Of a DNA stretch of 64,000 nucleotides, positions 44,313-52,444 are shown in pieces; the first letter of the stretch is position 1; every line of letters starts with the position of its first letter. Origin of the DNA: Beijerinckiaceae bacterium (GTDB lineage Bacteria > Pseudomonadota > Alphaproteobacteria > Rhizobiales > Beijerinckiaceae); contig CANBNG010000004.1 in NCBI GenBank assembly GCA_947370975.1, positions 62,001 through 126,000 on the forward strand. Direction: 5' to 3'. The notes below the pieces were generated by a model, which was given only the letters and a program-made list of their open reading frames with translations, did not search any database and was not told the origin of the DNA. Both the position numbers and the translations under genes were made by a program.

Positions 44313-45335
44313 TCAGGCGATCAGGCTGCGGGCCTGCTCGACCCAGCCATCACGCGACAGACGGCCGCTGAGCTTGAGATCGGCATCGACCTTGGTGATG
44401 TCGTCAGCCGACATGGCCGCGAGCTGCCAATAGTGGAAGATGCCGGCGTCGTTGAGCTTCTTGACGAGCTGCGGGCCAACGCCCTGGAGCTTGGCCAGAT
44501 CGTCCGGCGCGCCACGCGGGGCGGTGAGCAGTTCGAAGGGCGCGCCTTCATAGCCGGCGACCGGAGCCGGAGCAGCAACAGCCACCTCAGGGATCGCATA
44601 TTCGACCGGAGCTTCAGCTTCGCCCATGTCCATGCCCTGTGCGCCCTGGCTGCGCGAAATGCCGTCAATGGCGGCGCGCGCGATCAGGTCGCAGTACAGA
44701 GCAATAGCGCGACCGGCGTCGTCGTTGCCGGGAACCGGGAAGGTGATGCCGTCGGGATCGCAATTGGTGTCGACAATGGCGGCAACCGGGATGTTGAGGC
44801 GGTTGGCCTCCTTGATCGCCAGCTGTTCCTTGTTGGTGTCGATGACGAAGATCAGGTCAGGCACGCCGCCCATGTCCTTGATGCCGCCGAGAGCCTTTTC
44901 AAGCTTCTCACGCTCGCGCGAGAGCAACAGGCGCTCTTTCTTGGTAAGGCCGGAAGCGCCGGCGCCAAGCTGCTCGTCAAGCTTGCGCAGACGCTGGATC
45001 GAACCCGAGATGGTCTTCCAGTTGGTCAGCATGCCGCCGAGCCAACGCGAATTGATGTAATACTGAGCCGAGCGACGCGCAGCGTCAGCGATCTGGTCAG
45101 CAGCCTGGCGCTTGGTGCCAACGAAGAGCACGCGGCCACCCTTGGCAACCGTGTCCGACACGGCCTTCAGGGCCTGATGCAGAAGCGGAACCGACTGGGC
45201 GAGGTCGATGATATGGATGTTGTTGCGCGTGCCGAAGATGAAGGGGGCCATCTTCGGGTTCCAGCGATGCGACTGGTGGCCGAAATGGGCGCCGGCTTCG
45301 AGCAGCGAACGCATGGAAAAATCGGGCAATGCCAT
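44313..45335 (-). CDS. rpsB: 30S ribosomal protein S2 with C-terminal helix-hairpin-helix-like extension
   Basis: A 340-residue S2, about 100 longer than the E. coli protein. The S2 core covers residues 1-230 (MALPDFSMRSLLEAGAHFGH, NNIHIIDLAQS, VPAAIVDTNCDP-like VAAIVDTNCDPDGI). An Ala/Pro-rich linker (EVAVAAPAPVAGYEG) leads to a 70-residue tail, DDLAKLQGVGPQLVKKLNDA and following, which looks like the helix-hairpin-helix module also found fused to some other alphaproteobacterial proteins such as NuoE and L21. ATG 45335 is the family start. A strong promoter is visible upstream. Confidence 0.95.
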   Translation of the reverse strand: MALPDFSMRSLLEAGAHFGHQSHRWNPKMAPFIFGTRNNIHIIDLAQSVPLLHQALKAVSDTVAKGGRVLFVGTKRQAADQIADAARRSAQYYINSRWLGGMLTNWKTISGSIQRLRKLDEQLGAGASGLTKKERLLLSREREKLEKALGGIKDMGGVPDLIFVIDTNKEQLAIKEANRLNIPVAAIVDTNCDPDGITFPVPGNDDAGRAIALYCDLIARAAIDGISRSQGAQGMDMGEAEAPVEYAIPEVAVAAPAPVAGYEGAPFELLTAPRGAPDDLAKLQGVGPQLVKKLNDAGIFHYWQLAAMSADDITKVDADLKLSGRLSRDGWVEQARSLIA

Positions 45336-45368
45336 TGGTCTTCTCCGGTTGTGCCTCGGCGGAGGATA

Positions 45369-45388
45369 GGGCCGGCACATGCCAGCCC
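45369..45388 (-). promoter_or_regulatory. Hairpin in the rpsB leader
   Basis: On the minus strand GGGCTGGCA pairs with TGCCGGCCC (one G-T wobble), 34 bases before the rpsB start. It lies within the about 100-base leader. Its role is unknown; control of S2 synthesis by S2 itself is possible. Confidence 0.4.
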
Positions 45389-45442
45389 ACCGGAGCAATC
45401 CTTGAATCAGGACCACCTGTCTCCGCCTGTGGGATGGGCGGG

Positions 45443-45471
45443 CTTATAGGCGAGCTTTCCCGATGACGCAA
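45443..45471 (-). promoter_or_regulatory. Sigma-70-type promoter of rpsB-tsf
   Basis: The minus strand has TTGCGT (45471-45466) and TATAAG (45448-45443) with an exact 17-base spacer. Transcription would start near 45436, giving a leader of about 100 bases before rpsB. Confidence 0.7.
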
Positions 45472-45490
45472 GGCTTGATCGGCAAAACCT

Positions 45491-45871
45491 CTAGGGCCGG
45501 ACGAAACTACGGATCGTTTTCAGAAGCAGCGACGTGCGATAGGGCTTGCTGAGGAAATGGGATCGCGGAACGGCGCGCGTCAAAACGGGACTGTAGCCGC
45601 TCGCATAAACGACATTGAGGTCGGGCAGAAGGGCTCGCGCCGCCTCGGCCAGGGCCCACCCATCGGTCTTGCCGGGCATGCTGATGTCGGTGAAAAGCAG
45701 GCTGATGGGCCTGTCGCCATTGTTGTGACGACCCAGGATAGCGATAGCCTCATCGCCGCTTCCCGCGTCGATCGTATCGAACCCGGCATCGTCCAGGTCC
45801 ATACAGACCATCTCACGGACAATCGGCTCATCTTCAACCACAAGCACGAGCGGCCTGTTCACTTGCCCCAT
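45491..45871 (-). CDS. Single-domain response regulator (receiver)
   Basis: A 126-residue stand-alone receiver. Acidic pocket Glu13-Asp14 (VVEDEP), phosphorylation site Asp62 (LLFTDISMPG) and Lys109 (FLSKPY) are all present, so it should be phosphorylated. It has no output domain, and no kinase gene adjoins it. Similar proteins often follow HWE/HisKA2 kinases, and one such kinase lies 15 kb away at 60942, but pairing is only a guess. The following 163 bases to dnaE show nothing else. Confidence 0.9.
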   Translation of the reverse strand: MGQVNRPLVLVVEDEPIVREMVCMDLDDAGFDTIDAGSGDEAIAILGRHNNGDRPISLLFTDISMPGKTDGWALAEAARALLPDLNVVYASGYSPVLTRAVPRSHFLSKPYRTSLLLKTIRSFVRP

Positions 45872-46034
45872 GACGTGTCACGCCTCCGCGCCAAAGCCAA
45901 CCGCGTACGCCTTCGGCCGACACGCGCGCCGCCCTCAGGAGGCGGATAATAAGCGTGATGTTTTCTTCATAATTCCTTGTCAGGCAACAGAAATTTTTCT
46001 TAATCAGGCGATAAAGATGTTCTTCTCGACACAG

Positions 46035-49000
46035 CTAGACATGTTCGACGGAAACGATACCCGGGATCGCCTTGATGGCCCCTGCGATCTGCGGCGACAC
46101 CTGAAAACGTCCCGGCAGCTTGACCTCGACTTCGCCACGCTCGCGATCAAGCAGTAGCACCAGTGAAACTTCGCCATCCCCACGCTGGCCCAGACGCGCG
46201 CAAAGTGAGGTCAGAGGCGATTCATCGCGCAGGAAGATTCGCAGGCCCTTCTGCACGCGGTGCGCGGCCTGTTCCAGAGGCTCGACGGAGGTGATTCGCG
46301 CGCGCACATCCTCGCCCTCGACATTGGCCTGCAGGGACACAAGCACAGCCGCGCCTTTTTCCAGCATGTCGCGATATTGGTTCAGCCCCTCCTGGAACAT
46401 GATCGCCTCATATTGCCCGGTCTGGTCGGACAGAGTGACGATGCCCATTTTCGAGCCTGACTTGGTGCGCCGCTCGGTACGGTCGAGCACAGTGGCGGCA
46501 AGCCGGGCGGCAGAGGCCCCCTGCTTCACCGCGCGGGCGAAATCGGTCCAGCGCTCAACGCGCAGCTTCTTGAGCACATGGGCATAATCATCGAGCGGGT
46601 GGCCCGAGAGAAAAAAGCCCACGGCCTCGAACTCGCGCCGCAGCCGCTCGGCAGCCGGCCAGGCCGACATCATGGGCGCGACAAGTTTTTCAGGCTCGGC
46701 ATGCGCGCCGCCAAAGAGCGAATTCTGGCCGTCCGTACGCTCCGCCTGAACACGATTGGCGACAGCAAGCACCATTTCGACGCTGGCCAGCGCGCGCGCG
46801 CGCTCGGGCTCAAGCTCATCGAAGGCGCCCGCGCAGACCAGACTTTCGAGTACGCGCTTGTTGATCTCGCGCGGATTGATGCGCTGGGCGAAATCGGCCA
46901 GATCGCGAAACGGCTCGTCGCCGCGCGCGGCCACAATGGCCGCCGCCTGCCCCTCGCCCACGCCCTTGACTGCAGACAAAGCATAGCGGATCGAGAGACC
47001 GCCATCGGCCCCGACATGAACATCGAAATCGACGCCCGAATTGCGCAGGGATGGCGCATCGACGCGAATGCCAAGACGCCGCGCCTCGTTGCGGAATTCC
47101 GACAGCTTGTCGGTGTTGGATTTATCGAGCGTCATTGAGGCGGCGATAAATTCAACCGGATAGTTCGCCTTGAACCAGCCGGTCTGGTAGGCGATCAGCG
47201 CATAGGCAGCGGCATGGCTCTTGTTGAAGCCGTAATCGGCGAATTTCGCCAGCAGGTCGAAGATTTCATCGGCCTTCTGCTTCGTGATGTTGCGCTCGAT
47301 GCAGCCGGTGACGAAGCGCTCGCGCTGCGCGTCCATTTCCGACTTAATCTTCTTGCCCATGGCGCGGCGCAGCAGATCCGCTTCGCCGAGCGAATAGCCC
47401 GACAATTGCTGGGCGGCCTGCATCACCTGTTCCTGATAGACGATGACACCGCACGTCTCTTCGAGGATCGGTTTCAGCTTCTCGTGAAGATAATGGGCAT
47501 CCTGCTCTCCGTGCTTGACCGCGCAATAGGTCGGGATGTTGGCCATCGGACCCGGACGATACAGCGCCACAAGCGCGATGATGTCCTCCAGACGGTCGGC
47601 CTTCATTTCGGCAAGCGCCTTGCGCATGCCCGCCGATTCCACCTGGAACACGCCGATGGTCTCGCCACGCCCCAGCATGTCGTAGGTCTTCTTGTCGTCG
47701 AGCGGGATCTTCCCGATATCGACCGCGATACCGCGCTTCTTCAACAGCTCGACCGTCGTCGAAAGTGTGGTCAGTGTTTTCAGGCCGAGAAAGTCGAATT
47801 TCACGAGGCCCGCAGGCTCGACCCATTTCATGTTGAACTGGGTCGCAGGCATGTCGGATTTGGGATCGCGATAGAGCGGCACCAATTCTTCGAGCGGACG
47901 ATCACCGATCACGATGCCGGCCGCATGGGTTGAGGCGTTGGAATAAAGCCCTTCCAGCGTCTCGGCGATCTTCAACAGCTTGCCGACTCGCGGATCTGTT
48001 TCGGCGGCCTCGCGCAGACGCGGCTCGGACTCGATTGCCTGGGCCAGCGAAACCGGGGCTGCAGGATTTTGCGGCACGAGTTTGGCGAGCTTGTCGACCT
48101 GGCCCAGCGGCATTTCCAGCACGCGCCCGACGTTGCGCAAAACGCCGCGCGCGAGGAACGAACCGAAGGTGATGATCTGCGCCACGCGATCCACGCCATA
48201 GCGCTCGCGCACATAGCGTATCACCTCGTCACGGCGCGTCTGGCAGAAGTCGATATCGAAGTCAGGCATCGACACGCGTTCGGGATTGAGAAAGCGCTCG
48301 AACAGCAGGCCGAAGCGGATCGGGTCGAGATCGGTGATGGTGAGCGCATAGGCCACCAGTGAGCCTGCGCCGGAACCACGGCCCGGCCCCACCGGAATGC
48401 CCTGCGCCTTTGCCCATTTGATGAAGTCGGACACGATCAGGAAGTAGCCCGGGAATTTCATCCGGGTGATGATGTCGAGCTCGAAGGCCAGACGCTCGCG
48501 ATAGTCGGTCGCCGTAAAGGTCGAGGCCGGGCCATGCGCGGCAAGGCGCGCCTCAAGACCGTCCTGCGCCTGCACGCGCAATTCCTCGACTTCGTCGCGC
48601 GGCGATCCATCGACCGAGGTGAAGCGCGGCAGGATTGGCCCACGCGTGCGCGGACGATAGGCGCACCGCATGGCGATCTCGACGGAATTGTCTGTCGCTT
48701 CAGGCATATCCTTAAACAGGGCAAGCATTTCCGAGCGTGTCTTGAAGCGATGCTCGCGCGTCAGCTGGCGGCGAGACGGGTCGCTGATGAGTGTGCCATC
48801 GGCAATGCAGAGCAGCGCGTCATGGGCTTCATAATCGGAGCGCGCGGCAAAATAGGGCTCGTTGCTGGCCACCAGAGGCAGGCCAGCGCCATAGGCGAGA
48901 TCGAGCAATTGCGGCTCGATCTTCTTTTCGTCCTCTGTCCCGTGGCGCTGCAATTCCACATAGAAGCGACGCTCGAACATCGGGCGCAAGACATCGAGGC

Positions 49001-49502
49001 GCGCCTGCGCGGCCTCGGGGCGGCCAAGCCGCAGCGGATGATCGAGCGCGCCCGCCGGGCCGCCCGACAGCGCGATCAGTCCGTCGGTATGTCCCGTGAG
49101 CTGGGCAATCGAAATATGGGGCAGGTCGCCTGGCTGGGGCTCCAGCCAGGCGCGCGAGCCCAGCCGCATCAAATTGGCATAGCCTTCCTCGGTCTGGGCC
49201 AGAAGCACCAGCGGCGCACGGCCAAGGCTCGTGAAATCGTGGCGCGCGCCCAGCGCCGCAGCATCGCCGAAATCGAGCGTGAGCTGAATGCCGATAATCG
49301 GCTGGATGCCGTCCTTGGACAGCTTCTCGGAGAATTCGAGCGCGCCGAAGAGATTGTTGGTGTCGGTAATGGCGAGCGCAGGCATGCCATCGGCAATGGC
49401 GGCCTTGCTCAGCTTGGCAATGGTCAGCGCGCCCTCGCGCAGCGAAAACGACGTGTGGACGTGCAGATGAACGAAACCGACGTCTTTGATCACACGACTC
49501 AA
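46035..49502 (-). CDS. dnaE: DNA polymerase III alpha subunit
   Basis: The 1155-residue replicative polymerase. An N-terminal PHP domain starts FVHLHVHTSFSLREGALTI. The palm contains PDFDIDFCQTRRDEV with catalytic aspartates. The finger and beta-binding regions follow, and an OB fold is near residues 980-1060 (MGIVTLSDQTGQYEAIMF). Length and order fit the essential DnaE1, not the mutagenic DnaE2, which would come with imuA/imuB. It is divergent from the HerA-like gene. Confidence 0.96.
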   Translation of the reverse strand: MSRVIKDVGFVHLHVHTSFSLREGALTIAKLSKAAIADGMPALAITDTNNLFGALEFSEKLSKDGIQPIIGIQLTLDFGDAAALGARHDFTSLGRAPLVLLAQTEEGYANLMRLGSRAWLEPQPGDLPHISIAQLTGHTDGLIALSGGPAGALDHPLRLGRPEAAQARLDVLRPMFERRFYVELQRHGTEDEKKIEPQLLDLAYGAGLPLVASNEPYFAARSDYEAHDALLCIADGTLISDPSRRQLTREHRFKTRSEMLALFKDMPEATDNSVEIAMRCAYRPRTRGPILPRFTSVDGSPRDEVEELRVQAQDGLEARLAAHGPASTFTATDYRERLAFELDIITRMKFPGYFLIVSDFIKWAKAQGIPVGPGRGSGAGSLVAYALTITDLDPIRFGLLFERFLNPERVSMPDFDIDFCQTRRDEVIRYVRERYGVDRVAQIITFGSFLARGVLRNVGRVLEMPLGQVDKLAKLVPQNPAAPVSLAQAIESEPRLREAAETDPRVGKLLKIAETLEGLYSNASTHAAGIVIGDRPLEELVPLYRDPKSDMPATQFNMKWVEPAGLVKFDFLGLKTLTTLSTTVELLKKRGIAVDIGKIPLDDKKTYDMLGRGETIGVFQVESAGMRKALAEMKADRLEDIIALVALYRPGPMANIPTYCAVKHGEQDAHYLHEKLKPILEETCGVIVYQEQVMQAAQQLSGYSLGEADLLRRAMGKKIKSEMDAQRERFVTGCIERNITKQKADEIFDLLAKFADYGFNKSHAAAYALIAYQTGWFKANYPVEFIAASMTLDKSNTDKLSEFRNEARRLGIRVDAPSLRNSGVDFDVHVGADGGLSIRYALSAVKGVGEGQAAAIVAARGDEPFRDLADFAQRINPREINKRVLESLVCAGAFDELEPERARALASVEMVLAVANRVQAERTDGQNSLFGGAHAEPEKLVAPMMSAWPAAERLRREFEAVGFFLSGHPLDDYAHVLKKLRVERWTDFARAVKQGASAARLAATVLDRTERRTKSGSKMGIVTLSDQTGQYEAIMFQEGLNQYRDMLEKGAAVLVSLQANVEGEDVRARITSVEPLEQAAHRVQKGLRIFLRDESPLTSLCARLGQRGDGEVSLVLLLDRERGEVEVKLPGRFQVSPQIAGAIKAIPGIVSVEHV

Positions 49503-49701
49503 CGGACCTGCCCCCTCTGGATACCCCCAATATCGCGCATGGGAGGAGCCGGGTCGAGGCCGCTCGACGCCAGTTCACAGCCTCGATGCCGCGGGCACAA
49601 AGCCATTAGCTGTGCATGGCGCTCCGTCGCAGCCTGCTCGACGCGTCTCATCGTGCTAACTCACGGGCCGGACGCGCGTGGGTCCGCAACCCGGTGGAGC
49701 A

Positions 49702-51198
49702 ATGAGCACGGATATCGACATAGGCGTGACGGGCGCGCAGGCGCCGGCCATGATCGATCTCGAAGAATTGCTGGCGACCCGCCTGCTGGTGCAGGGCAAT
49801 TCGGGGTCCGGAAAGTCGCATCTGCTGCGCCGCCTGCTCGAACAAAGCGCCGGCCTTGTGCAGCAGGTCGTCATCGATCCCGAGGGCGATTACGTCACAC
49901 TGGCCGACCGCTTCGGCCATGTCGTCGTCGATGCTGCCCAATCCGAACACGAGCTGACGACCATTGCCACGCGCGTGCGCCAGCATCGCGTCTCGGTCAT
50001 TCTCAATCTGGAGGGGGTCGAAGTCGATGCGCAATTGCGCTGCGCCGCCGCTTTCCTCAATGGATTGTTCGAGGCCGAACGCGATTATTGGTATCCGGTG
50101 CTTGTCGTTGTCGACGAGGCCCAGCTCTTTGCGCCCGCCGCATCAGCAGATGCCTCCGACGAAGCCCGCCGCATCAGCCTTGCCGCCATGACCAACCTCA
50201 TGTGCCGCGGCCGCAAGCGCGGGCTGGCAGGTGTCATCGCCACGCAGCGTCTGGCGAAACTCGCCAAGAATGTCGCGGCTGAAGCCTCGAATTTCCTGAT
50301 GGGACGCACCTTCCTCGATATAGACATGGCGCGTGCGGCTGATTTGCTCGGCATGGAGCGTCGGCAGGCGGAAATGTTCCGCGATCTGCAACGAGGCGCC
50401 TTTGTCGGACTGGGTCCGGCCATCGCGCGCCGTCCACTCTCGATCCGCATCGGCGCGGTCGAGACGTCTGACCGTGGCGGGGCACCCAAACTCCTGCCCT
50501 TGCCCGATGCTGCCGAAGATGGCGTGGCGCACGAGCTGATCTTTGCCGCCAGCGACTCCCCGCCCCCGCCGATGCGCACGCGCCGCCAACGCAGCGAACC
50601 CGCCGACGATGTTCTCGCCCGGATCGATGCCGCGCCCCAGCCCGTCTTCATGGCTGCCCCGCCGCCTGACATGAGTGCGGAAGAGCGCGAGCAGGCCATC
50701 GAGGACATTGTGCTCCAGATCGTCGCCGACCCGAACGCGACCTTCCAGCAGCCGTTGCAATTGCATCGCGATTTTCTCGTGCGCTGCCGCATCCGGCGGC
50801 TGGGCCCAGACCTGCTCGATGCGCATGCGTTCCGCCGCCGTCTCACCGTCACCCGCGCGCGCCTCACCGCGCCCGACAATGCCGATGACGGGCTCTGGGC
50901 ACGCGCCACCGAGATTTCAGATCGCCTGCCCGAAGATATGCGCGGCGTCTTCCTGATGCTGGCGCGCGCCGCCGTCACTGAAAACCCCTGCCCGACCGAT
51001 GATGAGATCGCGCGCTTTTTCGGCAGCCATTCGCCCGGCCGTGCGCGCCGCCTGCTCTCCCATATGGAAGAAGCCGGCATCGTCGTCATGCGGACAGATT
51101 TTCAGGGGTGCCGGATCGTCGCCTTTCCTGAACTTGGCGTCGAGACCACGGCGGTGCATCCGAAGTTGCGCGACCAGCAGGAAGCGGACGCGCTCTAG
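49702..51198 (+). CDS. HerA-like ATP-binding protein (DUF87)
   Basis: A 498-residue P-loop ATPase of the HerA/FtsK class. Walker A is GNSGSGKSH near residue 32, Walker B is PVLVVVDEAQLF, and GVIATQRLAKLAKNVAAEA is the sensor region typical of DUF87 proteins. The C-terminal 150 residues look like a winged-helix module (FFGSHSPGRARRLLSHMEEAG). Bacterial HerA-like proteins are thought to move DNA, but no NurA nuclease gene is next to it, so the role is open. ATG 49702 is chosen for its GGAG; a GTG at 49678 lacks one. Confidence 0.82.
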   Translation: MSTDIDIGVTGAQAPAMIDLEELLATRLLVQGNSGSGKSHLLRRLLEQSAGLVQQVVIDPEGDYVTLADRFGHVVVDAAQSEHELTTIATRVRQHRVSVILNLEGVEVDAQLRCAAAFLNGLFEAERDYWYPVLVVVDEAQLFAPAASADASDEARRISLAAMTNLMCRGRKRGLAGVIATQRLAKLAKNVAAEASNFLMGRTFLDIDMARAADLLGMERRQAEMFRDLQRGAFVGLGPAIARRPLSIRIGAVETSDRGGAPKLLPLPDAAEDGVAHELIFAASDSPPPPMRTRRQRSEPADDVLARIDAAPQPVFMAAPPPDMSAEEREQAIEDIVLQIVADPNATFQQPLQLHRDFLVRCRIRRLGPDLLDAHAFRRRLTVTRARLTAPDNADDGLWARATEISDRLPEDMRGVFLMLARAAVTENPCPTDDEIARFFGSHSPGRARRLLSHMEEAGIVVMRTDFQGCRIVAFPELGVETTAVHPKLRDQQEADAL

Positions 51199-52019
51199 CG
51201 GCGGGTCAGATATTCGCCGAGCATGGCGGCGGCAAGCTGGCGTTCGGAATCGCTGGCAGCTTTCAGGGCCTTTTCGCGCAGGTCGCCGACCCAGACATGT
51301 TTGGGATCATCTCCCGCATTCTCGACCGCCATCGTCAGATACATGAGGCCGCGCGCGCGCTGGCGCTGGATGCCCTGCCCCGTGAACAGCAGATTGCCGA
51401 TCAGCGCTTGGGCTTCCATATGGTTCTTTTCAGCAGCAAGCAGCAGCCAGCCCGCAGCCTGACGCGGATCGCGCTTGAGGCCCGCGCCGTCGAGATAGAT
51501 GCGGGCGAGATTATATTGCGCATTCGGATCGCCGAAGGTCGACGCCGCATATTGAAACAATTCCTGCGCACGCAGCACATCAGCCTTGAGCTGAATCTGC
51601 GGCAAGCCGTTAAGCGCATAAATGCCGACCGCCACAAAGGCGCTCGCAACAATCCCGATCTCGCGGCGGTTGGCGGTGTCTTCGTCGTAATTATTCACGA
51701 TCTGCGCGAAATATTCGTACGCCCGCGCATCGTCATGGGGCACGCCCTCGCCTGCCGCATACATGCGACCGAGCTTCCACTGTGCCAGAGACTGGCCACC
51801 CGCAGCCGCATATTTCAACGCATCGATCGAGGACACGGAATCGCCCGCGCGCAGGCCCTCGATGGCCTGGTTCAGCGCATGAAGCGAATTCTTGTAGAGA
51901 GGCATCGGCGGCTTGAGACCGGCGGGCGACTCGCTGCCATCAAGCGCAAGCACCGGCCCTGCCCACAGAGCGAGCGCTGTGCAGAGGGTGAGGAACAGCT
52001 TCTTCTCAGCGACAGGCAT
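51195..52019 (-). CDS. ExoR-like periplasmic Sel1-repeat protein
   Basis: A 274-residue exported protein. The signal peptide is KKLFLTLCTALALWAGPVLA after MPVAE. Sel1/TPR-like helical repeats follow: ALKYAAAGGQSLAQWKLGRM, FQYAASTFGDPNAQYNLARI, WLLLAAEKNHMEAQALIGN. The order and phrases such as YAASTFGDPNAQ resemble ExoR of rhizobia, the periplasmic inhibitor of the ExoS/ChvG-ChvI system that controls exopolysaccharide and acid response. A general Sel1 scaffold is the alternative. ATG 52019 starts the signal peptide; ATG 52034 is possible. The stop overlaps the end of the convergent HerA-like gene by 4 bases. Confidence 0.75.
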   Translation of the reverse strand: MPVAEKKLFLTLCTALALWAGPVLALDGSESPAGLKPPMPLYKNSLHALNQAIEGLRAGDSVSSIDALKYAAAGGQSLAQWKLGRMYAAGEGVPHDDARAYEYFAQIVNNYDEDTANRREIGIVASAFVAVGIYALNGLPQIQLKADVLRAQELFQYAASTFGDPNAQYNLARIYLDGAGLKRDPRQAAGWLLLAAEKNHMEAQALIGNLLFTGQGIQRQRARGLMYLTMAVENAGDDPKHVWVGDLREKALKAASDSERQLAAAMLGEYLTRR

Positions 52020-52444
52020 GGACACGCATCTCATTCGCCGCGCCAAAAATTTCAGCGCGAGAATATTTCTCGCAGCTTGTGCGCTGCCGTTCCAGCGCGC
52101 GAGCGCCAAATAGACGCGATGAGCCGCCAAGCGACGCAACGAATGCGCGCCTGTTACCGCAGCGCAACAGCAAGCCGGGCCCGACCGTCAAAATGTCACG
52201 GAGCCAGAAACGTCGCGCGGAAATCTGGAAAAGTCCGGTTGCGGGAAGCCTCACCGCAGGGCCTGGGAAATCGAAAACATCCGCCGCCACAAAAGCCCCC
52301 GCCTGATCCGTCCAGCGATCCATTCGCAGAGCCGAATTAGCGCGGGGTTTATGGCTGAATCGCGGCACTTTCATCGCCCGAAACGAACGCTTTCGCGATC
52401 ATTCCGAGCTGTTGCCTTAAAGCCACGATTGAGGTTCTGCCGTG
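52020..52444. promoter_or_regulatory. Intergenic region upstream of the ExoR-like gene
   Basis: These 425 bases contain no supported gene. The exoR-like promoter should lie in the left part, where an inverted repeat at 52057-52073 is listed separately. The right part, before the end of valS, shows no U-rich hairpin and no recognisable RNA. Confidence 0.5.
52057..52073. promoter_or_regulatory. Perfect inverted repeat upstream of the ExoR-like gene
   Basis: GCGAGAA-TAT-TTCTCGC has two 7-base arms and a 3-base spacer, 38 bases before the start codon. Size and position fit a dimeric regulator site. The inner GAGAA-N3-TTCTC resembles the core of an Irr box, but the outer bases differ. Confidence 0.45.
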
